Notes: generated from the sequence alone by a model not told the origin. A stretch of 64,000 nucleotides of DNA from an uncultured Clostridia bacterium (GCA_947628665.1 CANRAU010000008.1:20792-84791); one strand, 5' to 3'; numbered from the stretch's first letter, positions 52,701 to 60,768 are shown. Numbers and translations: made by a program.

Positions 52701-54052
52701 GGCAAAAACGCTGCGCCTATGTATATATACTCTACATTCGTACATCCCTCAAAAATATTCTCGGCAAGACGATATGATTCAAAACTGGGATAAGATAGAT
52801 TTATGCACTTTACCTTGTCACCAATTCGGATTTTTTTAAGGCCGGTACAATTTTGAAACGCATAGTCGTAGACAGCTATATCATGGTCAAAATAAAGCTC
52901 TTGAAGACCCGTACAGGCGGCAAAAGCAAAGGATCCGATTTCTGTAACACCCGATAGATCAAGCGAAGTTAGTGATTTGCAGCCTGAAAAACACTTTTCG
53001 GAAATACCGATATTGGATATGTTTACATTTTTCAGTGACGAGCAGTTCGCAAAAGAGGCGTAATCCAGTTTGCTTACCTTTGAAAAATCGAAATATTCCA
53101 TTTCGGAGCAGTTTTCAAACGACAATCGGCCTATGTTTATTTTGCCGTTGCAGGTGAAATTTTTTAACGATGGGCAGTTTGCAAACGCATAGTTGCCGAT
53201 TGCCGTTGCATGGCCGACATTTACCGTTTGGAGATCGGGACACTCGCTGAACATATACGGATATATGGTTTCATACGTGGTAATGCTGACATCGCGCAAA
53301 ACAGGGCACTTATAAAACAAATACTCCGAAAAAACGTCCCGTTCCGATATAACCTTGCCTGTACGGGGATCTGTTGTTTTTTCCGTTTGTTTTAAAGGAG
53401 ATGCATAAATTTCAGCCTTTATGAGATTCGGACATTCCGAAAAAACATACTGACCGAGACTTACGCCCTTTGGAACCGTAATTTCACGAAGTCCCGATTT
53501 TTGAAAGCACGAATTTTTAATCACCATGCCGGTAGGATTGCCGAAATCGACCTTTTGAAGCTTAGTCAAGCGTGCGAAAGCGGATGCAGCTATGGTTACG
53601 TTTTGCGTTTTCCCGAATGTAACGGATTGCAAATTGAAACAGCTTTGAAAAGTGCCGCTGTATATCGTAATATCGGTTACGTTTCCGAAAGCAACATTTT
53701 GTAATTTTTCACAGTCGTTAAATGTATAGACGCCCAAAGTCTTAACGGTATCCGGAATGGTAACCCCCACAACCATGGAGCAGGTATATGCATCGTAATC
53801 CCCGAAAAGGTTGTTGCCCAGCGCTGTTACGGGCGTGCCGTTGATTGTATCTGGAATCACCAAATTTGTACCGAAGTTTTTCAATATGATTCTATTGATT
53901 TTCACACCGCTGCTCGTTTGCGTATATGTATACACATTTCCGTCGGCGTCTGTATATTCCGTACTTTCCGCGGCGCTTTGGAACGTACATACCGCAAACA
54001 GCGACATGACAAATACGGCTGCGAGTAAACATCTTAAAATCTTTTTCATCAT
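49733..54052 (-). CDS. large BspA-type leucine-rich-repeat and Ig-like repeat surface protein
   Basis: 1439 residues. Signal peptide about 1-28 (LAAVFVMSLFAVCTFQSAAES). Residues about 60-845 hold many BspA-type LRRs with the recurring pattern AFxxCxxL (for example YAFEDCTSLRTVNLP, NAFKGCTSLYLAQF). Residues about 850-1295 are six Ig-like repeats of roughly 75 residues, each with Y-t-G-x-x-I-x-P-x-v and G-x-d-Y-t-v (QTYTGQTIQPQVTI, NVDYTVEYRNN). A charged Ser/Pro/Lys linker leads to IPKTGG near 1381, a membrane helix (TVLWVCVTVPLLIVLNIL) and a basic tail: a sortase-like anchor. BspA-LRR proteins bind host or glycan ligands. It is the last gene of a sigma-factor operon; its start overlaps the upstream gene (ATGA). 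The LRR part is visibly more AT-rich than its surroundings. Confidence 0.88.
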   Translation of the reverse strand: MMKKILRCLLAAVFVMSLFAVCTFQSAAESTEYTDADGNVYTYTQTSSGVKINRIILKNFGTNLVIPDTINGTPVTALGNNLFGDYDAYTCSMVVGVTIPDTVKTLGVYTFNDCEKLQNVAFGNVTDITIYSGTFQSCFNLQSVTFGKTQNVTIAASAFARLTKLQKVDFGNPTGMVIKNSCFQKSGLREITVPKGVSLGQYVFSECPNLIKAEIYASPLKQTEKTTDPRTGKVISERDVFSEYLFYKCPVLRDVSITTYETIYPYMFSECPDLQTVNVGHATAIGNYAFANCPSLKNFTCNGKINIGRLSFENCSEMEYFDFSKVSKLDYASFANCSSLKNVNISNIGISEKCFSGCKSLTSLDLSGVTEIGSFAFAACTGLQELYFDHDIAVYDYAFQNCTGLKKIRIGDKVKCINLSYPSFESYRLAENIFEGCTNVEYIYIGAAFLPTVVTDNDIYLASDFFGFYHLDALETIEVSPNNPYYRSDNSVLYVDEGDVFILLCYPRAKKGAYYSTEKALADVHKDFTLGYLAFCRNRYIQEVNFTRPVVYPEFEENDTDLIYYGLLDRSFYDTSVEKVTFPKGGMKTIGYSMFADSAIRDIDLSDTQEIHSYAFAGCKNLTEANLLSCTDLRDYAFEDCTSLRTVNLPMWRIEYDPWHWSTDESEGVFSGCTALESVNMPLTEYIPEKFFSGCTSLVNVNAPKCEILGERCFFGCTALKKLDMTLNDIGKYALAGCSNLQSVMLKDAYIYEGAFTNCIALQNITGMQYIEKNAFAGCVSLKNLKLYGVRKIGDNAFKGCTSLYLAQFDNTKCTFGKNVFEGYTKLSFYCDENSDAYNYAVKNNIPVIAVSVGFQKDVYEYTGSKIEPGIIVSMGDMTLVQNTDYILTFEKNVNVGGATVTVHFIGDFEGLPDAYRVFTITRRSIQAAEVEYVEDYVYSGDDIKPAVVVKLDGKTLVEGVDYTIQYTSGADTGTMLFTIQGKGNYRDSIDCYYNIVRRDIAEATVCAIPDSVYTGEEICPVPTLTWNSFTLVYGEDFEVNWFDNVNAGFGTVVIYGLGNFSGTARVQFRIFGKDISSADVSAIADQTYTGQTIQPQVTITADGKVLTENVDYTVEYRNNTESGTASVIIRGIGNYSGVVEKSFTIYKNSVYAFTVFSETQMTATYDGTPLKPEMEVYFGTQLLREGVDYTVRLQNNVNAGTATVTICGIGLFEGERSYDFTILPCLFGAEDITVDGNTEYNGSAIEPQVTVYKNNKLLENGKEYTVTYSNNVEVGTAYLTVVGIGNYCGTVNLEFEIYAPADSGNVDKDTDKEQGGGKDPLPDDGQSESGQTPQKPQTSDTNSGSPGGNDAAQSGSKAPSAADANTQKDKQEPNAVPAPSIPKTGGDKEDADTVETVLWVCVTVPLLIVLNILDDKWRKKHGKKTFAQRIEDAANDCF

Positions 54053-55023
54053 GCTTCCTCCTGAACTTTGATCAAATAGCTGAATGAACAGCCTTCATAT
54101 TCGATCGTGACAATGCGGTTGGCGGGCGTTTCGGTGGAAAAACCGTGTATACTGCAAGCGGATACGGGGATCTGCTTTGTGCTGCCGTTATCGTAGGTCG
54201 CCGTTACGGTCAGTCCGCGCAGATCGATGGGTTCGCCGACCTTGTAATCCCGCCTGAAATCCGCGCTGTAGGACGCGGTGAGCTTTATAACGCAGGGCGC
54301 GGCCGTTTCGTCCTCGTCGTCCCGCACAAAGGGCTTTCGCGTAGTGGTTTCGTGCGCTTTTGTCGTGGGCGGGTCTTCGGGGGAAAGCACCTGCTGCAAA
54401 TTCGGATTTTTGGGCTTGACCGTACTCTGCGCGCCCGTAGTCGTCGGACTTCGATTCGGCTGCGTTTGCCCGACTGCCGACGCGGCTGCGGACGGCTCGC
54501 CTGTGCTTTCCTTTTCTGTTTCTTGTGCGGTCGTTTCGCTGGCGACTTCTGAAACGCGTTCCGTCACCGCTCGCTCGGTTTCGGGCGGCAGAGTGATGAT
54601 CGGCTCGCGCTCCTGCCCGACAAAAATATTTCGTACAGCCTCCGCCGCGCGCCCCAGGACGTTCACGCCCGTGGCTTTTTCGGTCACCGTATTCGCCGTA
54701 ACGAGGAAAGCCAGCGCCGCACAGACGGCGAGTCCCGCTTTGACGGCACGGTTTATGGATTGCCATTTCTTGTTTTCCGAAACACGCGCTAAAAACGCGT
54801 CTGCGGTTTGCAGCTTCCTGATGACGTGCAGCGTGCCGTTCTCACCGTAAAGGTCGTTGAGCGCTTCGCTGTATGCGTCGATCAAATCAAAATCCGCTTC
54901 GTCGTCCGTTTTCCGAAGCTCCTCGTCAATGAGGGCGTTTAACAATTCGATCAATTCTTCCCGCAGGGCGCGGTCGCAAAAAATGCCCTGCGCGATTTCT
55001 CTGTTCAAAACGATTGCCTGCAT
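54049..55023 (-). CDS. single-pass membrane protein with Ig-like ectodomain, putative anti-sigma factor
   Basis: 324 residues from ATG 55023, eight bases after AAAGGTGG; the GTG at 55035 lies inside that site. The cytoplasmic part (1-92) is helical and acidic, with EELIELLNALIDEELRK and FDLIDAYSEALNDLYG. One membrane helix (about 93-112, AGLAVCAALAFLVTANTV) follows, then a long Thr/Ser/Pro/Glu linker and a C-terminal bacterial Ig-like domain (about 250-322: VGEPIDLRGLTVTATYDNGSTKQ). No ZAS zinc motif is seen, so an anti-sigma role is inferred only from position: it directly follows an ECF sigma gene (16 bp) and overlaps the LRR surface protein gene by 4 bp. Confidence 0.6.
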   Translation of the reverse strand: MQAIVLNREIAQGIFCDRALREELIELLNALIDEELRKTDDEADFDLIDAYSEALNDLYGENGTLHVIRKLQTADAFLARVSENKKWQSINRAVKAGLAVCAALAFLVTANTVTEKATGVNVLGRAAEAVRNIFVGQEREPIITLPPETERAVTERVSEVASETTAQETEKESTGEPSAAASAVGQTQPNRSPTTTGAQSTVKPKNPNLQQVLSPEDPPTTKAHETTTRKPFVRDDEDETAAPCVIKLTASYSADFRRDYKVGEPIDLRGLTVTATYDNGSTKQIPVSACSIHGFSTETPANRIVTIEYEGCSFSYLIKVQEEA

Positions 55024-55039
55024 AAATTTGACCACCTTT

Positions 55040-55558
55040 CTATAGCAGCAGATCGCAAAGCTCTTTTTTTAGCTTTTTGCGCAGTCTCGACAGCCGCATG
55101 GTCACCGCGCCTACCGAAAGTCCCGCTTCTGCGGCGATCTGCTCGATCTTTTTTCCGTTCACATATTTTTCCGTATAGAAAAACCGCTCCTCTTCGTCGA
55201 GCTTTTCTTCTAAGAGCCGAATATATTTTTCGTAGTCTATGAACTCTTCCGCAACCAAATCGATATGCACGTCGGGGTCGTCGAGGGAAAGCGTATGTTT
55301 TTGTTTCGCAGAAATTTTGGATTGCTGCTTTTTGACGATCTGATCGAGCGTTCGGTACAAAAATGCGCGCGGATGCTCGAAGTGTTCGCCCGATTTCAGC
55401 CTGTTGTAAAACACCATAAACGCCTCCTGCACGCAATCCTCCGCACAGTCGTCCATTTCGCGAAGTCTTGCGCGAGCAAAGTGGATAAGGCTTTTGGCAT
55501 ATGCATCATAGCATTGTCGAAAAATTTCCGCGGCATCTTTTTCGATGCCTTTTGCCAT
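55040..55558 (-). CDS. ECF-type RNA polymerase sigma factor
   Basis: 172 residues from ATG 55558 with AAGGAGAG upstream; the annotated frame upstream of this is unlikely. Region 2 is at about 15-80 (AEIFRQCYDAYAKSLIHFA, CAEDCVQEAFMVFYNRL, HPRAFLYRTLDQIVKKQ), region 4 about 115-165 with RFFYTEKYVNGKKIEQIAAEAGLSVGAVTMRLSRLRKKLKK as a helix-turn-helix. The two regions are joined by a linker rich in Asp and Glu. The operon partners suggest it controls surface protein expression in response to an external cue sensed by the Ig-domain protein. Confidence 0.93.
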   Translation of the reverse strand: MAKGIEKDAAEIFRQCYDAYAKSLIHFARARLREMDDCAEDCVQEAFMVFYNRLKSGEHFEHPRAFLYRTLDQIVKKQQSKISAKQKHTLSLDDPDVHIDLVAEEFIDYEKYIRLLEEKLDEEERFFYTEKYVNGKKIEQIAAEAGLSVGAVTMRLSRLRKKLKKELCDLLL

Positions 55559-55671
55559 ATGATCTCTCCTTTGCTGTATTTTGTCCTTCGCAAAGTAGTG
55601 CCGAAAATCGGCAAAACCTAACAAAAATTTTAAAAAATTTTCTGATTTGACAAAAATTTGCGTTTGATTTC

Positions 55672-55700
55672 AGTATACACCCTTTTCAAAAGCGCAGCAA
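55672..55700 (-). promoter_or_regulatory. possible promoter of the sigma factor operon
   Basis: On the reverse strand TTGCTG (55695-55700), 17 bp, TATACT (55672-55677), about 115 bp before the start codon. The -35 matches only three positions, and the interval to the gene is full of A/T tracts. Autoregulation by the ECF factor from a further promoter is possible but not visible. Confidence 0.4.
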
Positions 55701-55737
55701 TCGGACTTTTTTACCATATAAGATTTGCAAACAAAAA

Positions 55738-55770
55738 CAGACCGCAGCAAAACAAAATTGCTGCGATCTG
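55738..55770 (-). terminator. intrinsic terminator of the lysine operon
   Basis: Stem CAGACCGCAGCAA/TTGCTGCGATCTG (55738-55750, 55758-55770, one mismatch) followed on the reverse strand by TTTTTG, 24 bases after the ACT gene stop. Confidence 0.85.
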
Positions 55771-55793
55771 TTGCCGTTTTCTTTTGTAACGCG

Positions 55794-56252
55794 TTAAAAT
55801 ACCTTGTGGAGCGCGTCGAGCGTATTTTCGAGATCCGCTTTTGCCACCAGGACGGAAATATCCACTTCGGAGGTCGTGATCATGCTGATGTCCGCTCTCG
55901 CTTCGGCAATGGCGGCAAAGACCTTGCCGGCCACGCCCGGGCAGCCGCGCATGGCTTCGCCGAACACCGAGACTTTGCAATGCCCGTTGCTGATGGACAG
56001 CTTCAAACCGGGGTTCAGCGCGCGAAGCTGGGAGGAAATTTCCAAAATCTTCCCCATATCATCGCCCGAAACGGTAAAGCAAAGGTCGGGCATATTGCTG
56101 TGCGGGGGCGTTTGCGAGATCATATCCACGTCAATGCCGGCCTCGGAAATTTTTTTAAAAATATCGGAAATCAAGTTGATGTCGGCAGGGGAGTCCTGCA
56201 AGGAAATGAGGGTGACGTCCTCCACGACGGTAATGCTTTGAATGGGCTGCAT
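55794..56252 (-). CDS. stand-alone ACT-domain protein resembling the aspartokinase regulatory region
   Basis: 152 residues from ATG 56252 with ACGGAGGT upstream. Two tandem ACT domains: TVVEDVTLISLQDSPADINLISDIFKKI (residues about 6-35) and CKVSVFGEAMRGCPGVAGKVFAAIAEARADISMITTSEVDISVLV (about 92-135). The second contains the SEVDISVLV motif that binds lysine in bacterial aspartate kinases. No kinase domain is present in frame, so this is a detached regulatory module, last in the lysine-riboswitch operon after dapB. It may bind lysine and partner with an aspartokinase coded elsewhere; that is inference. Confidence 0.85.
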   Translation of the reverse strand: MQPIQSITVVEDVTLISLQDSPADINLISDIFKKISEAGIDVDMISQTPPHSNMPDLCFTVSGDDMGKILEISSQLRALNPGLKLSISNGHCKVSVFGEAMRGCPGVAGKVFAAIAEARADISMITTSEVDISVLVAKADLENTLDALHKVF

Positions 56253-56265
56253 AAAAATACCTCCG

Positions 56266-57021
56266 TTATTTTTCGGCAATGAGTTCCTTCATGGAATAAA
56301 ATCCCGCAGGCTTGCCGTTTAAGAACAACGCCGCGTTGACCGCACCGACGGCAAAAAGCTCCTTGGAACGCGCCGAGTGTGAGATTTTGATGATTTCATC
56401 CAAGCCCGCGAAAATGATCTCATGCTCGCCGACGATCGTGCCGCCGCGCACGGCATGGATACCGATCTCATTTTTCGCGCGTTTTGCACGTCTCGAATGA
56501 CGGTCAAACACATAGTGCGGCTTTTCCTGCAGGGCTTCGGAAACGGAATCCGCCAGCATCAACGCCGTGCCGCTGGGCGCATCGATTTTTTGATTGTGGT
56601 GCATTTCCACGATCTCAATATCGAATGAACCCTCCAGCACCCGCGCCGCTTTTGCGGCAAGCTCCGAGATCAGGCTTACGCCGATCGACATATTCGCGGA
56701 GAAAAACAGCGGGATTTTCTCGGAAGCCGCCTTGAGCTTTTCGATTTGCTCGTCGGAAAGTCCCGTTGTGGCCACGACCGCCGCGCACGGTTTTGCGAGC
56801 GCGTAGTCCAAAAGGCCGTCGAGTACGGACGGATGCGAAAAATCGATGATGACGTCCGCATCTTCCTGAATCTCCGCAAAGCTCTTGTAAACCGGGTACT
56901 CCGCCTCTCCTTCACCGATATCTACGCCCGCCGCAATGGTACAGTCCCCGCGGCGCGAAACGCAGTCGGTAATTACGCGACCCATTTTTCCGAAACAGCC
57001 GCTTAAAATGATTTTCGTCAT
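56266..57021 (-). CDS. dapB: 4-hydroxy-tetrahydrodipicolinate reductase
   Basis: 251 residues. The NAD(P)H motif is ILSGCFGKMGRVI, with ATTGLS and the catalytic block EMHHNQKIDAPSGTALMLADS, which has the conserved His pair and Lys. It carries out the second common step of the diaminopimelate/lysine pathway. It is followed by the ACT gene after 13 bp and preceded by dapA by 28 bp in one operon. Confidence 0.97.
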   Translation of the reverse strand: MTKIILSGCFGKMGRVITDCVSRRGDCTIAAGVDIGEGEAEYPVYKSFAEIQEDADVIIDFSHPSVLDGLLDYALAKPCAAVVATTGLSDEQIEKLKAASEKIPLFFSANMSIGVSLISELAAKAARVLEGSFDIEIVEMHHNQKIDAPSGTALMLADSVSEALQEKPHYVFDRHSRRAKRAKNEIGIHAVRGGTIVGEHEIIFAGLDEIIKISHSARSKELFAVGAVNAALFLNGKPAGFYSMKELIAEK

Positions 57022-57049
57022 TTGTTTTCACATCCTGTAAGGAATCGGC

Positions 57050-57940
57050 TTACTTGACCAAACCGTATTTTTGCATAATGCCCTGTAACTTTTCAGTCTT
57101 TGCCGCCGTCATGTCGCAAAGCGGCATCCGCAACGGACCCGCGTCAAAGCCCATCATACGCATAGCCTGCTTGACGGGGATGGGGTTGACGTCCATAAAC
57201 ATGGCGTTGCAAAGCTCCAAATATTCCAGCTGCAAGCGGCGGCTTTCCTCGAAATCGCCCGCGAGCGCAGCCGCCGCAATGTCGTGCGCGGCCTGCGGGG
57301 CGACATTCGACAGCACCGAGATCACGCCCTTGCCGCCCAGAGCCATTATGGCGGTGATTTGGTCGTCGTTGCCCGAATACACCGAAAAGTCCTTTTCGCA
57401 AAGCGCGATCGTTTTGGCGATGGCGGAAATATTGCCGCCGGCCTCTTTCGCGCCGTAGATCATTTTGTGCTTCGAGAGCGCGGCGTACGTTTCCGGCTCG
57501 ACGTTGCAGCCCGTGCGGCTGGGGACGTTATAAATGATGATCGGTGTGGAAACACGATCCGCAAGATAGGTATAGTGTCTGTAAAGCCCCTCCTGCGACG
57601 TTTTATTGTAATACGGCGTGACCATCAAAAGCCCCTCGACGCCGATCTTTTCCGCCTCGTTCGACAGCTCCAACGCATACGCGGTGTCGTTGCTGCCCGT
57701 CCCCGCGATCACGGGAATGCGTCCTGCGACGGTTTCGACTGTAAAGCGAATGGCCTCGGTATGCTCCTCGTGCGAGAGCGTCGCACTTTCGCCGGTCGTA
57801 CCGCAGATCACGACGGCGTCCGTACCGTGCGCGATCTGGTATTCCAAAATAGCCTGTAGGGCAGGGTAGTTGACTTTACCGTCTTGTGTGAACGGCGTAA
57901 TGATTGCAACGCCCGCGCCTGTGAAAATCGGTTGTTTCAT
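57050..57940 (-). CDS. dapA: 4-hydroxy-tetrahydrodipicolinate synthase
   Basis: 296 residues, TIM-barrel aldolase. GTTGESATLSHEEH is the substrate loop, YNVPSRTGCN holds the conserved Tyr, and the Schiff-base Lys lies in IYGAKEAGGN about residue 162. VYSGNDDQITAIMALGGKGVISV completes the family pattern. It condenses pyruvate and aspartate semialdehyde, the product of the neighbouring asd gene. Confidence 0.97.
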   Translation of the reverse strand: MKQPIFTGAGVAIITPFTQDGKVNYPALQAILEYQIAHGTDAVVICGTTGESATLSHEEHTEAIRFTVETVAGRIPVIAGTGSNDTAYALELSNEAEKIGVEGLLMVTPYYNKTSQEGLYRHYTYLADRVSTPIIIYNVPSRTGCNVEPETYAALSKHKMIYGAKEAGGNISAIAKTIALCEKDFSVYSGNDDQITAIMALGGKGVISVLSNVAPQAAHDIAAAALAGDFEESRRLQLEYLELCNAMFMDVNPIPVKQAMRMMGFDAGPLRMPLCDMTAAKTEKLQGIMQKYGLVK

Positions 57941-57973
57941 ACAGAACCCCTTTCTGTTTGTACGCGTTCCCGT

Positions 57974-59056
57974 TTAATCCATATAGCCTTCTGCACAGAG
58001 CAGTTCCGCAAGCAGCACTGCGCCGCCTGCCGCACCGCGCAGGGTGTTGTGCGAAAGACAGACGAATTTATAGTCATACTGGGTATCCTCGCGCAGCCGC
58101 CCTATAGAGATCGCCATGCCGTTTTCGAGCATACGGTTCTCTTTCGTCTGCGGCATATTGTCCTCGGTGAAATAGTGGAGGAACTGCTTGGGGGCGCTCG
58201 GAAGCTTCAGCTCCTGCGCGCGACCCTGAAAGTCTTTCCAAGTCGCAAGGATCTCCTCTTTCGAGGGTTTGTTCTCGAAACGCACGAACACCGCGCCCAT
58301 ATGCCCGTCGGAAACGGGTACGCGCAGGCACTGTGCCGTGAAATTCGGAGAAGTCGCAGGCACGATCTCCTTGCCCTCGATCTTGCCCCAAATCTTCAGC
58401 GGCTCTTTTTCGCTCTTTTCTTCTTCACCGCCGATGAACGGGATGACGTTATCCACCATTTCGGGCCATGTCTTGAAAGTCTTTCCCGCACCGGAGATCG
58501 CCTGATAGGTGCAGACCAAAACGTCCTTCACGCCGAATTTCGACAGCGGGAAGAGCGCGGGTACATAGCTTTGCAGAGAGCAGTTGGACTTGACCGCAAC
58601 GAACCCGCGTTTTGTCCCCAGACGCTCTCTTTGCGCGGGGATGATATGAATGTGATCGGCGTTGAGCTCCGGCACGACCATAGGCACGTCGGGCGTGTGC
58701 CGATGCGCGCTGTTGTTGGAGACGACGGGGCATTCCGCCTTGGCGTACCGCTCCTCCAGCGCTTTGATCTCATCCTTTTTCATATCGACGGCGCAGAACA
58801 CGAAATCGACCATAGAGGCGATCTTCTCCACGTCGCCCGTCGCGTCCATGACGATCAGGTCTTTGACTTGTTCGGGAATTTCACAGGTCATGCACCATTT
58901 CGCGCCCACGGCCTCGGCATAGGTTTTGCCTGCGGAACGCGGACTTGCCGCAACGACCTTAACGGAAAACCACGGATGATCGGCAAGCAGGGTCAAAAAT
59001 CTTTGCCCGACCATGCCCGTTGCGCCGATCACACCGACTGTATACTGTTTTTTCAC
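57974..59056 (-). CDS. asd: aspartate-semialdehyde dehydrogenase
   Basis: 360 residues of the larger (archaeal/fungal-like) class. The nucleotide motif is VGVIGATGMVGQRFLTLL, the active-site Cys lies in VKSNCSLQSYV (about 162-172) and CTYQAISGAGKTF follows, with a catalytic His in the SDGHMGAVFVRFE region. It reduces aspartyl phosphate, upstream of dapA and of threonine/methionine synthesis. It is the first gene behind the lysine riboswitch. Confidence 0.96.
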   Translation of the reverse strand: MKKQYTVGVIGATGMVGQRFLTLLADHPWFSVKVVAASPRSAGKTYAEAVGAKWCMTCEIPEQVKDLIVMDATGDVEKIASMVDFVFCAVDMKKDEIKALEERYAKAECPVVSNNSAHRHTPDVPMVVPELNADHIHIIPAQRERLGTKRGFVAVKSNCSLQSYVPALFPLSKFGVKDVLVCTYQAISGAGKTFKTWPEMVDNVIPFIGGEEEKSEKEPLKIWGKIEGKEIVPATSPNFTAQCLRVPVSDGHMGAVFVRFENKPSKEEILATWKDFQGRAQELKLPSAPKQFLHYFTEDNMPQTKENRMLENGMAISIGRLREDTQYDYKFVCLSHNTLRGAAGGAVLLAELLCAEGYMD

Positions 59057-59118
59057 TTGTGTTTACCTCCAAAATATGCTATTCTATTGCTTGCGCAAAG
59101 GTACGTTCCGCGCCGCAT

Positions 59119-59144
59119 AAAAAAAGCCGGTTTTTACAACCGGT
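59119..59144 (-). terminator. expression-platform terminator of the lysine riboswitch
   Basis: On the reverse strand CCGGTT/AACCGG (59138-59143, 59127-59132) followed by CTTTTTTT. It lies between aptamer and asd. Confidence 0.88.
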
Positions 59145-59192
59145 CATCAAACGCTATGGCAATGCACGGCGCAAACGAAATATTCCCGCGCC

Positions 59193-59363
59193 GCAATAGC
59201 ACTCCATCAAACGCATGATGACAGTTATGCCGCTGTTCGCAAACATACCCAAACGGCGCTTTTTCGGCCAAGCCGCCGCCTTCGGCAAAACACCCTTTCG
59301 CGCGCCGTGATCGACAGCCGAATGCCTGAACCGCGCTACTGATGTGTTTTGCACCTCTATTGC
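59193..59363 (-). ncRNA. lysine riboswitch (L box)
   Basis: Read on the reverse strand, the aptamer shows AGAGGTGC, CAGTA, GAAAGGG, GCCGAAGG, TTGGCCGA, GGGTATG, CTGTCAT and TGATGGAGTGCTA in the order expected for the L box. P1 is perfect: GCAATAG (complement at 59357-59363) with CTATTGC (complement at 59193-59199). It is framed by a strong promoter and an intrinsic terminator, so lysine should stop transcription of asd-dapA-dapB-ACT. Confidence 0.95.
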
Positions 59364-59373
59364 AGATAAAAGC

Positions 59374-59402
59374 ATCATAGCATTTTTAAGCGCAATAGTC
59401 AA
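59374..59402 (-). promoter_or_regulatory. sigma-A promoter of the lysine operon
   Basis: On the reverse strand TTGACT (59397-59402), 17 bp, TATGAT (59374-59379), directly before the riboswitch. Confidence 0.88.
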
Positions 59403-59441
59403 TCATTTTAACAGATTTCTATACTTTTCGGGAGAATACGG

Positions 59442-60470
59442 ATGAAAAAACAGGATTTTTATTATGATTTACCAAAAGAATGTATTGCGCAGACGCCCAT
59501 AGAACCGCGCGACCATGCAAAATTGATGGTTTTGCGGCGGGATACGGGTGAGACGGAGCATCGGCATTTTTACGATATTACGGATTATTTACAGCCGGGG
59601 GACTGCCTGATTGTAAACGATACGCGCGTTTTGCCCGCACGGCTGTACGGCGTGAAAGAGGATACGGGCGCGCACGTGGAATTTCTGCTGCTCAACCAAA
59701 AGGAAAACAGCGTTTGGGAGGTTATCACAGGCCCCGGCCGCCGCGCCAGGGCGGGCAGCGTATTCACATTCGGAAACGGCGAGCTGCGCGCCGAGATCAC
59801 AGAGGTTTTGGAAAACGGCAACCGCCTTGCGAAATTCCTTTTTGAGGGAGACAGCATTTTTCCCATTCTTGAAAAAATCGGCAAAATGCCGCTTCCGCAT
59901 TATATCACGGAAGAACTGCAGAATAACGAACGCTATCAAACGGTTTACGCGAAAGAATTGGGTTCTGCCGCCGCCCCCACGGCGGGGCTGCACTTCACGC
60001 CCGAGCTGCTCGAAAAAATCCGGCAAAAGGGTGTGCGCATCGGGTATGTGACGCTGCATGTGGGCTTGGGTACGTTCCGCCCCGTCAAAGCCGAGCGTGT
60101 GGAGGATCATTTGATGCACGCCGAACATTATCATCTGCCTGAGGAAACCGCGCAGTTGATTCGGGAAACGAAACGGCAGGGCGGCCGCGTGATCGCGGTC
60201 GGGACGACCAGTTGCCGGACGCTGGAGAGCGTCGCGTCCGAATACGGCGAAATTCGCGCGGCGGATGCGTGGACAAGTATTTTTATTTATCCCGGCTACA
60301 CGTTTAAATGCATTGATGCGCTGATTACCAATTTTCATCTGCCGGAAAGCACGCTCATTATGCTCGTGTCCGCTTTTTACGACCGCGAAAAAATCTTAGA
60401 GGCGTATAAGATCGCCGTCCAAGAGGGCTACCGCTTCTTCTCCTTCGGGGATGCGATGCTGATTTTGTAA
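59442..60470 (+). CDS. queA: S-adenosylmethionine:tRNA ribosyltransferase-isomerase
   Basis: 342 residues; ribosome site GGGAGAA. Family features: [24 protein letters not shown] at the start, [47 protein letters not shown]-like [20 protein letters not shown], and [15 protein letters not shown] at the end. QueA adds the cyclopentenediol precursor ring to preQ1 in tRNA (queuosine pathway). tgt, acting one step before, follows in the same direction with one small gene between them. Confidence 0.97.
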   Translation: MKKQDFYYDLPKECIAQTPIEPRDHAKLMVLRRDTGETEHRHFYDITDYLQPGDCLIVNDTRVLPARLYGVKEDTGAHVEFLLLNQKENSVWEVITGPGRRARAGSVFTFGNGELRAEITEVLENGNRLAKFLFEGDSIFPILEKIGKMPLPHYITEELQNNERYQTVYAKELGSAAAPTAGLHFTPELLEKIRQKGVRIGYVTLHVGLGTFRPVKAERVEDHLMHAEHYHLPEETAQLIRETKRQGGRVIAVGTTSCRTLESVASEYGEIRAADAWTSIFIYPGYTFKCIDALITNFHLPESTLIMLVSAFYDREKILEAYKIAVQEGYRFFSFGDAMLIL

Positions 60471-60521
60471 CCTTCAAAACGCAGGTCGCTTGCATGAAGC
60501 CGATTCAAGCGGTAAATTCTA

Positions 60522-60551
60522 TTGACAGGACGGAAAGAAACTTATTATAAT
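60522..60551 (+). promoter_or_regulatory. promoter of the small orphan gene
   Basis: TTGACA (60522-60527), 18-bp spacer, TATAAT (60546-60551): both hexamers perfect. Confidence 0.88.
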
Positions 60552-60594
60552 AGAATACGGAATCCGTTTATGTTGCAGAAAGGAGAGCGTTCCC

Positions 60595-60768
60595 ATGAGC
60601 GAACGGGAATTTGCGCAGGAGTTTGTCAGGAAGCTGGTTCTTGCGTGGGATCCCGACTTCACAAAGGCAACACCGGAGGAAGCCGCCAAAATGAAAGAGG
60701 CGGAAGAGAGCGGATTCATCCCCGAAGATGAAATCGACTGGGAAAACTTAGGAAAGTATGCGCAATAA
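60595..60768 (+). CDS. 57-residue acidic protein of unknown function
   Basis: A complete small gene: ATG 60595, stop TAA 60766-60768, ribosome site AAAGGAG nine bases upstream, its own consensus promoter and a terminator after it. The protein begins MSEREFAQEFVRKLVLAW and contains DPDFTKATPEEAAKMKEAEESG and EDEIDWENL at its acidic end. The mix of an amphipathic N-terminal helix and an acidic tail resembles small antitoxins or regulatory peptides, but no toxin gene is adjacent. I cannot assign a family. It sits between queA and tgt but has separate signals. Confidence 0.8.
   Translation: MSEREFAQEFVRKLVLAWDPDFTKATPEEAAKMKEAEESGFIPEDEIDWENLGKYAQ

Noticed and set aside
57884..59218. 444-residue forward ORF
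   Set aside because: Antisense to asd and the dapA start, runs through the terminator of the lysine riboswitch, and has shadow composition.
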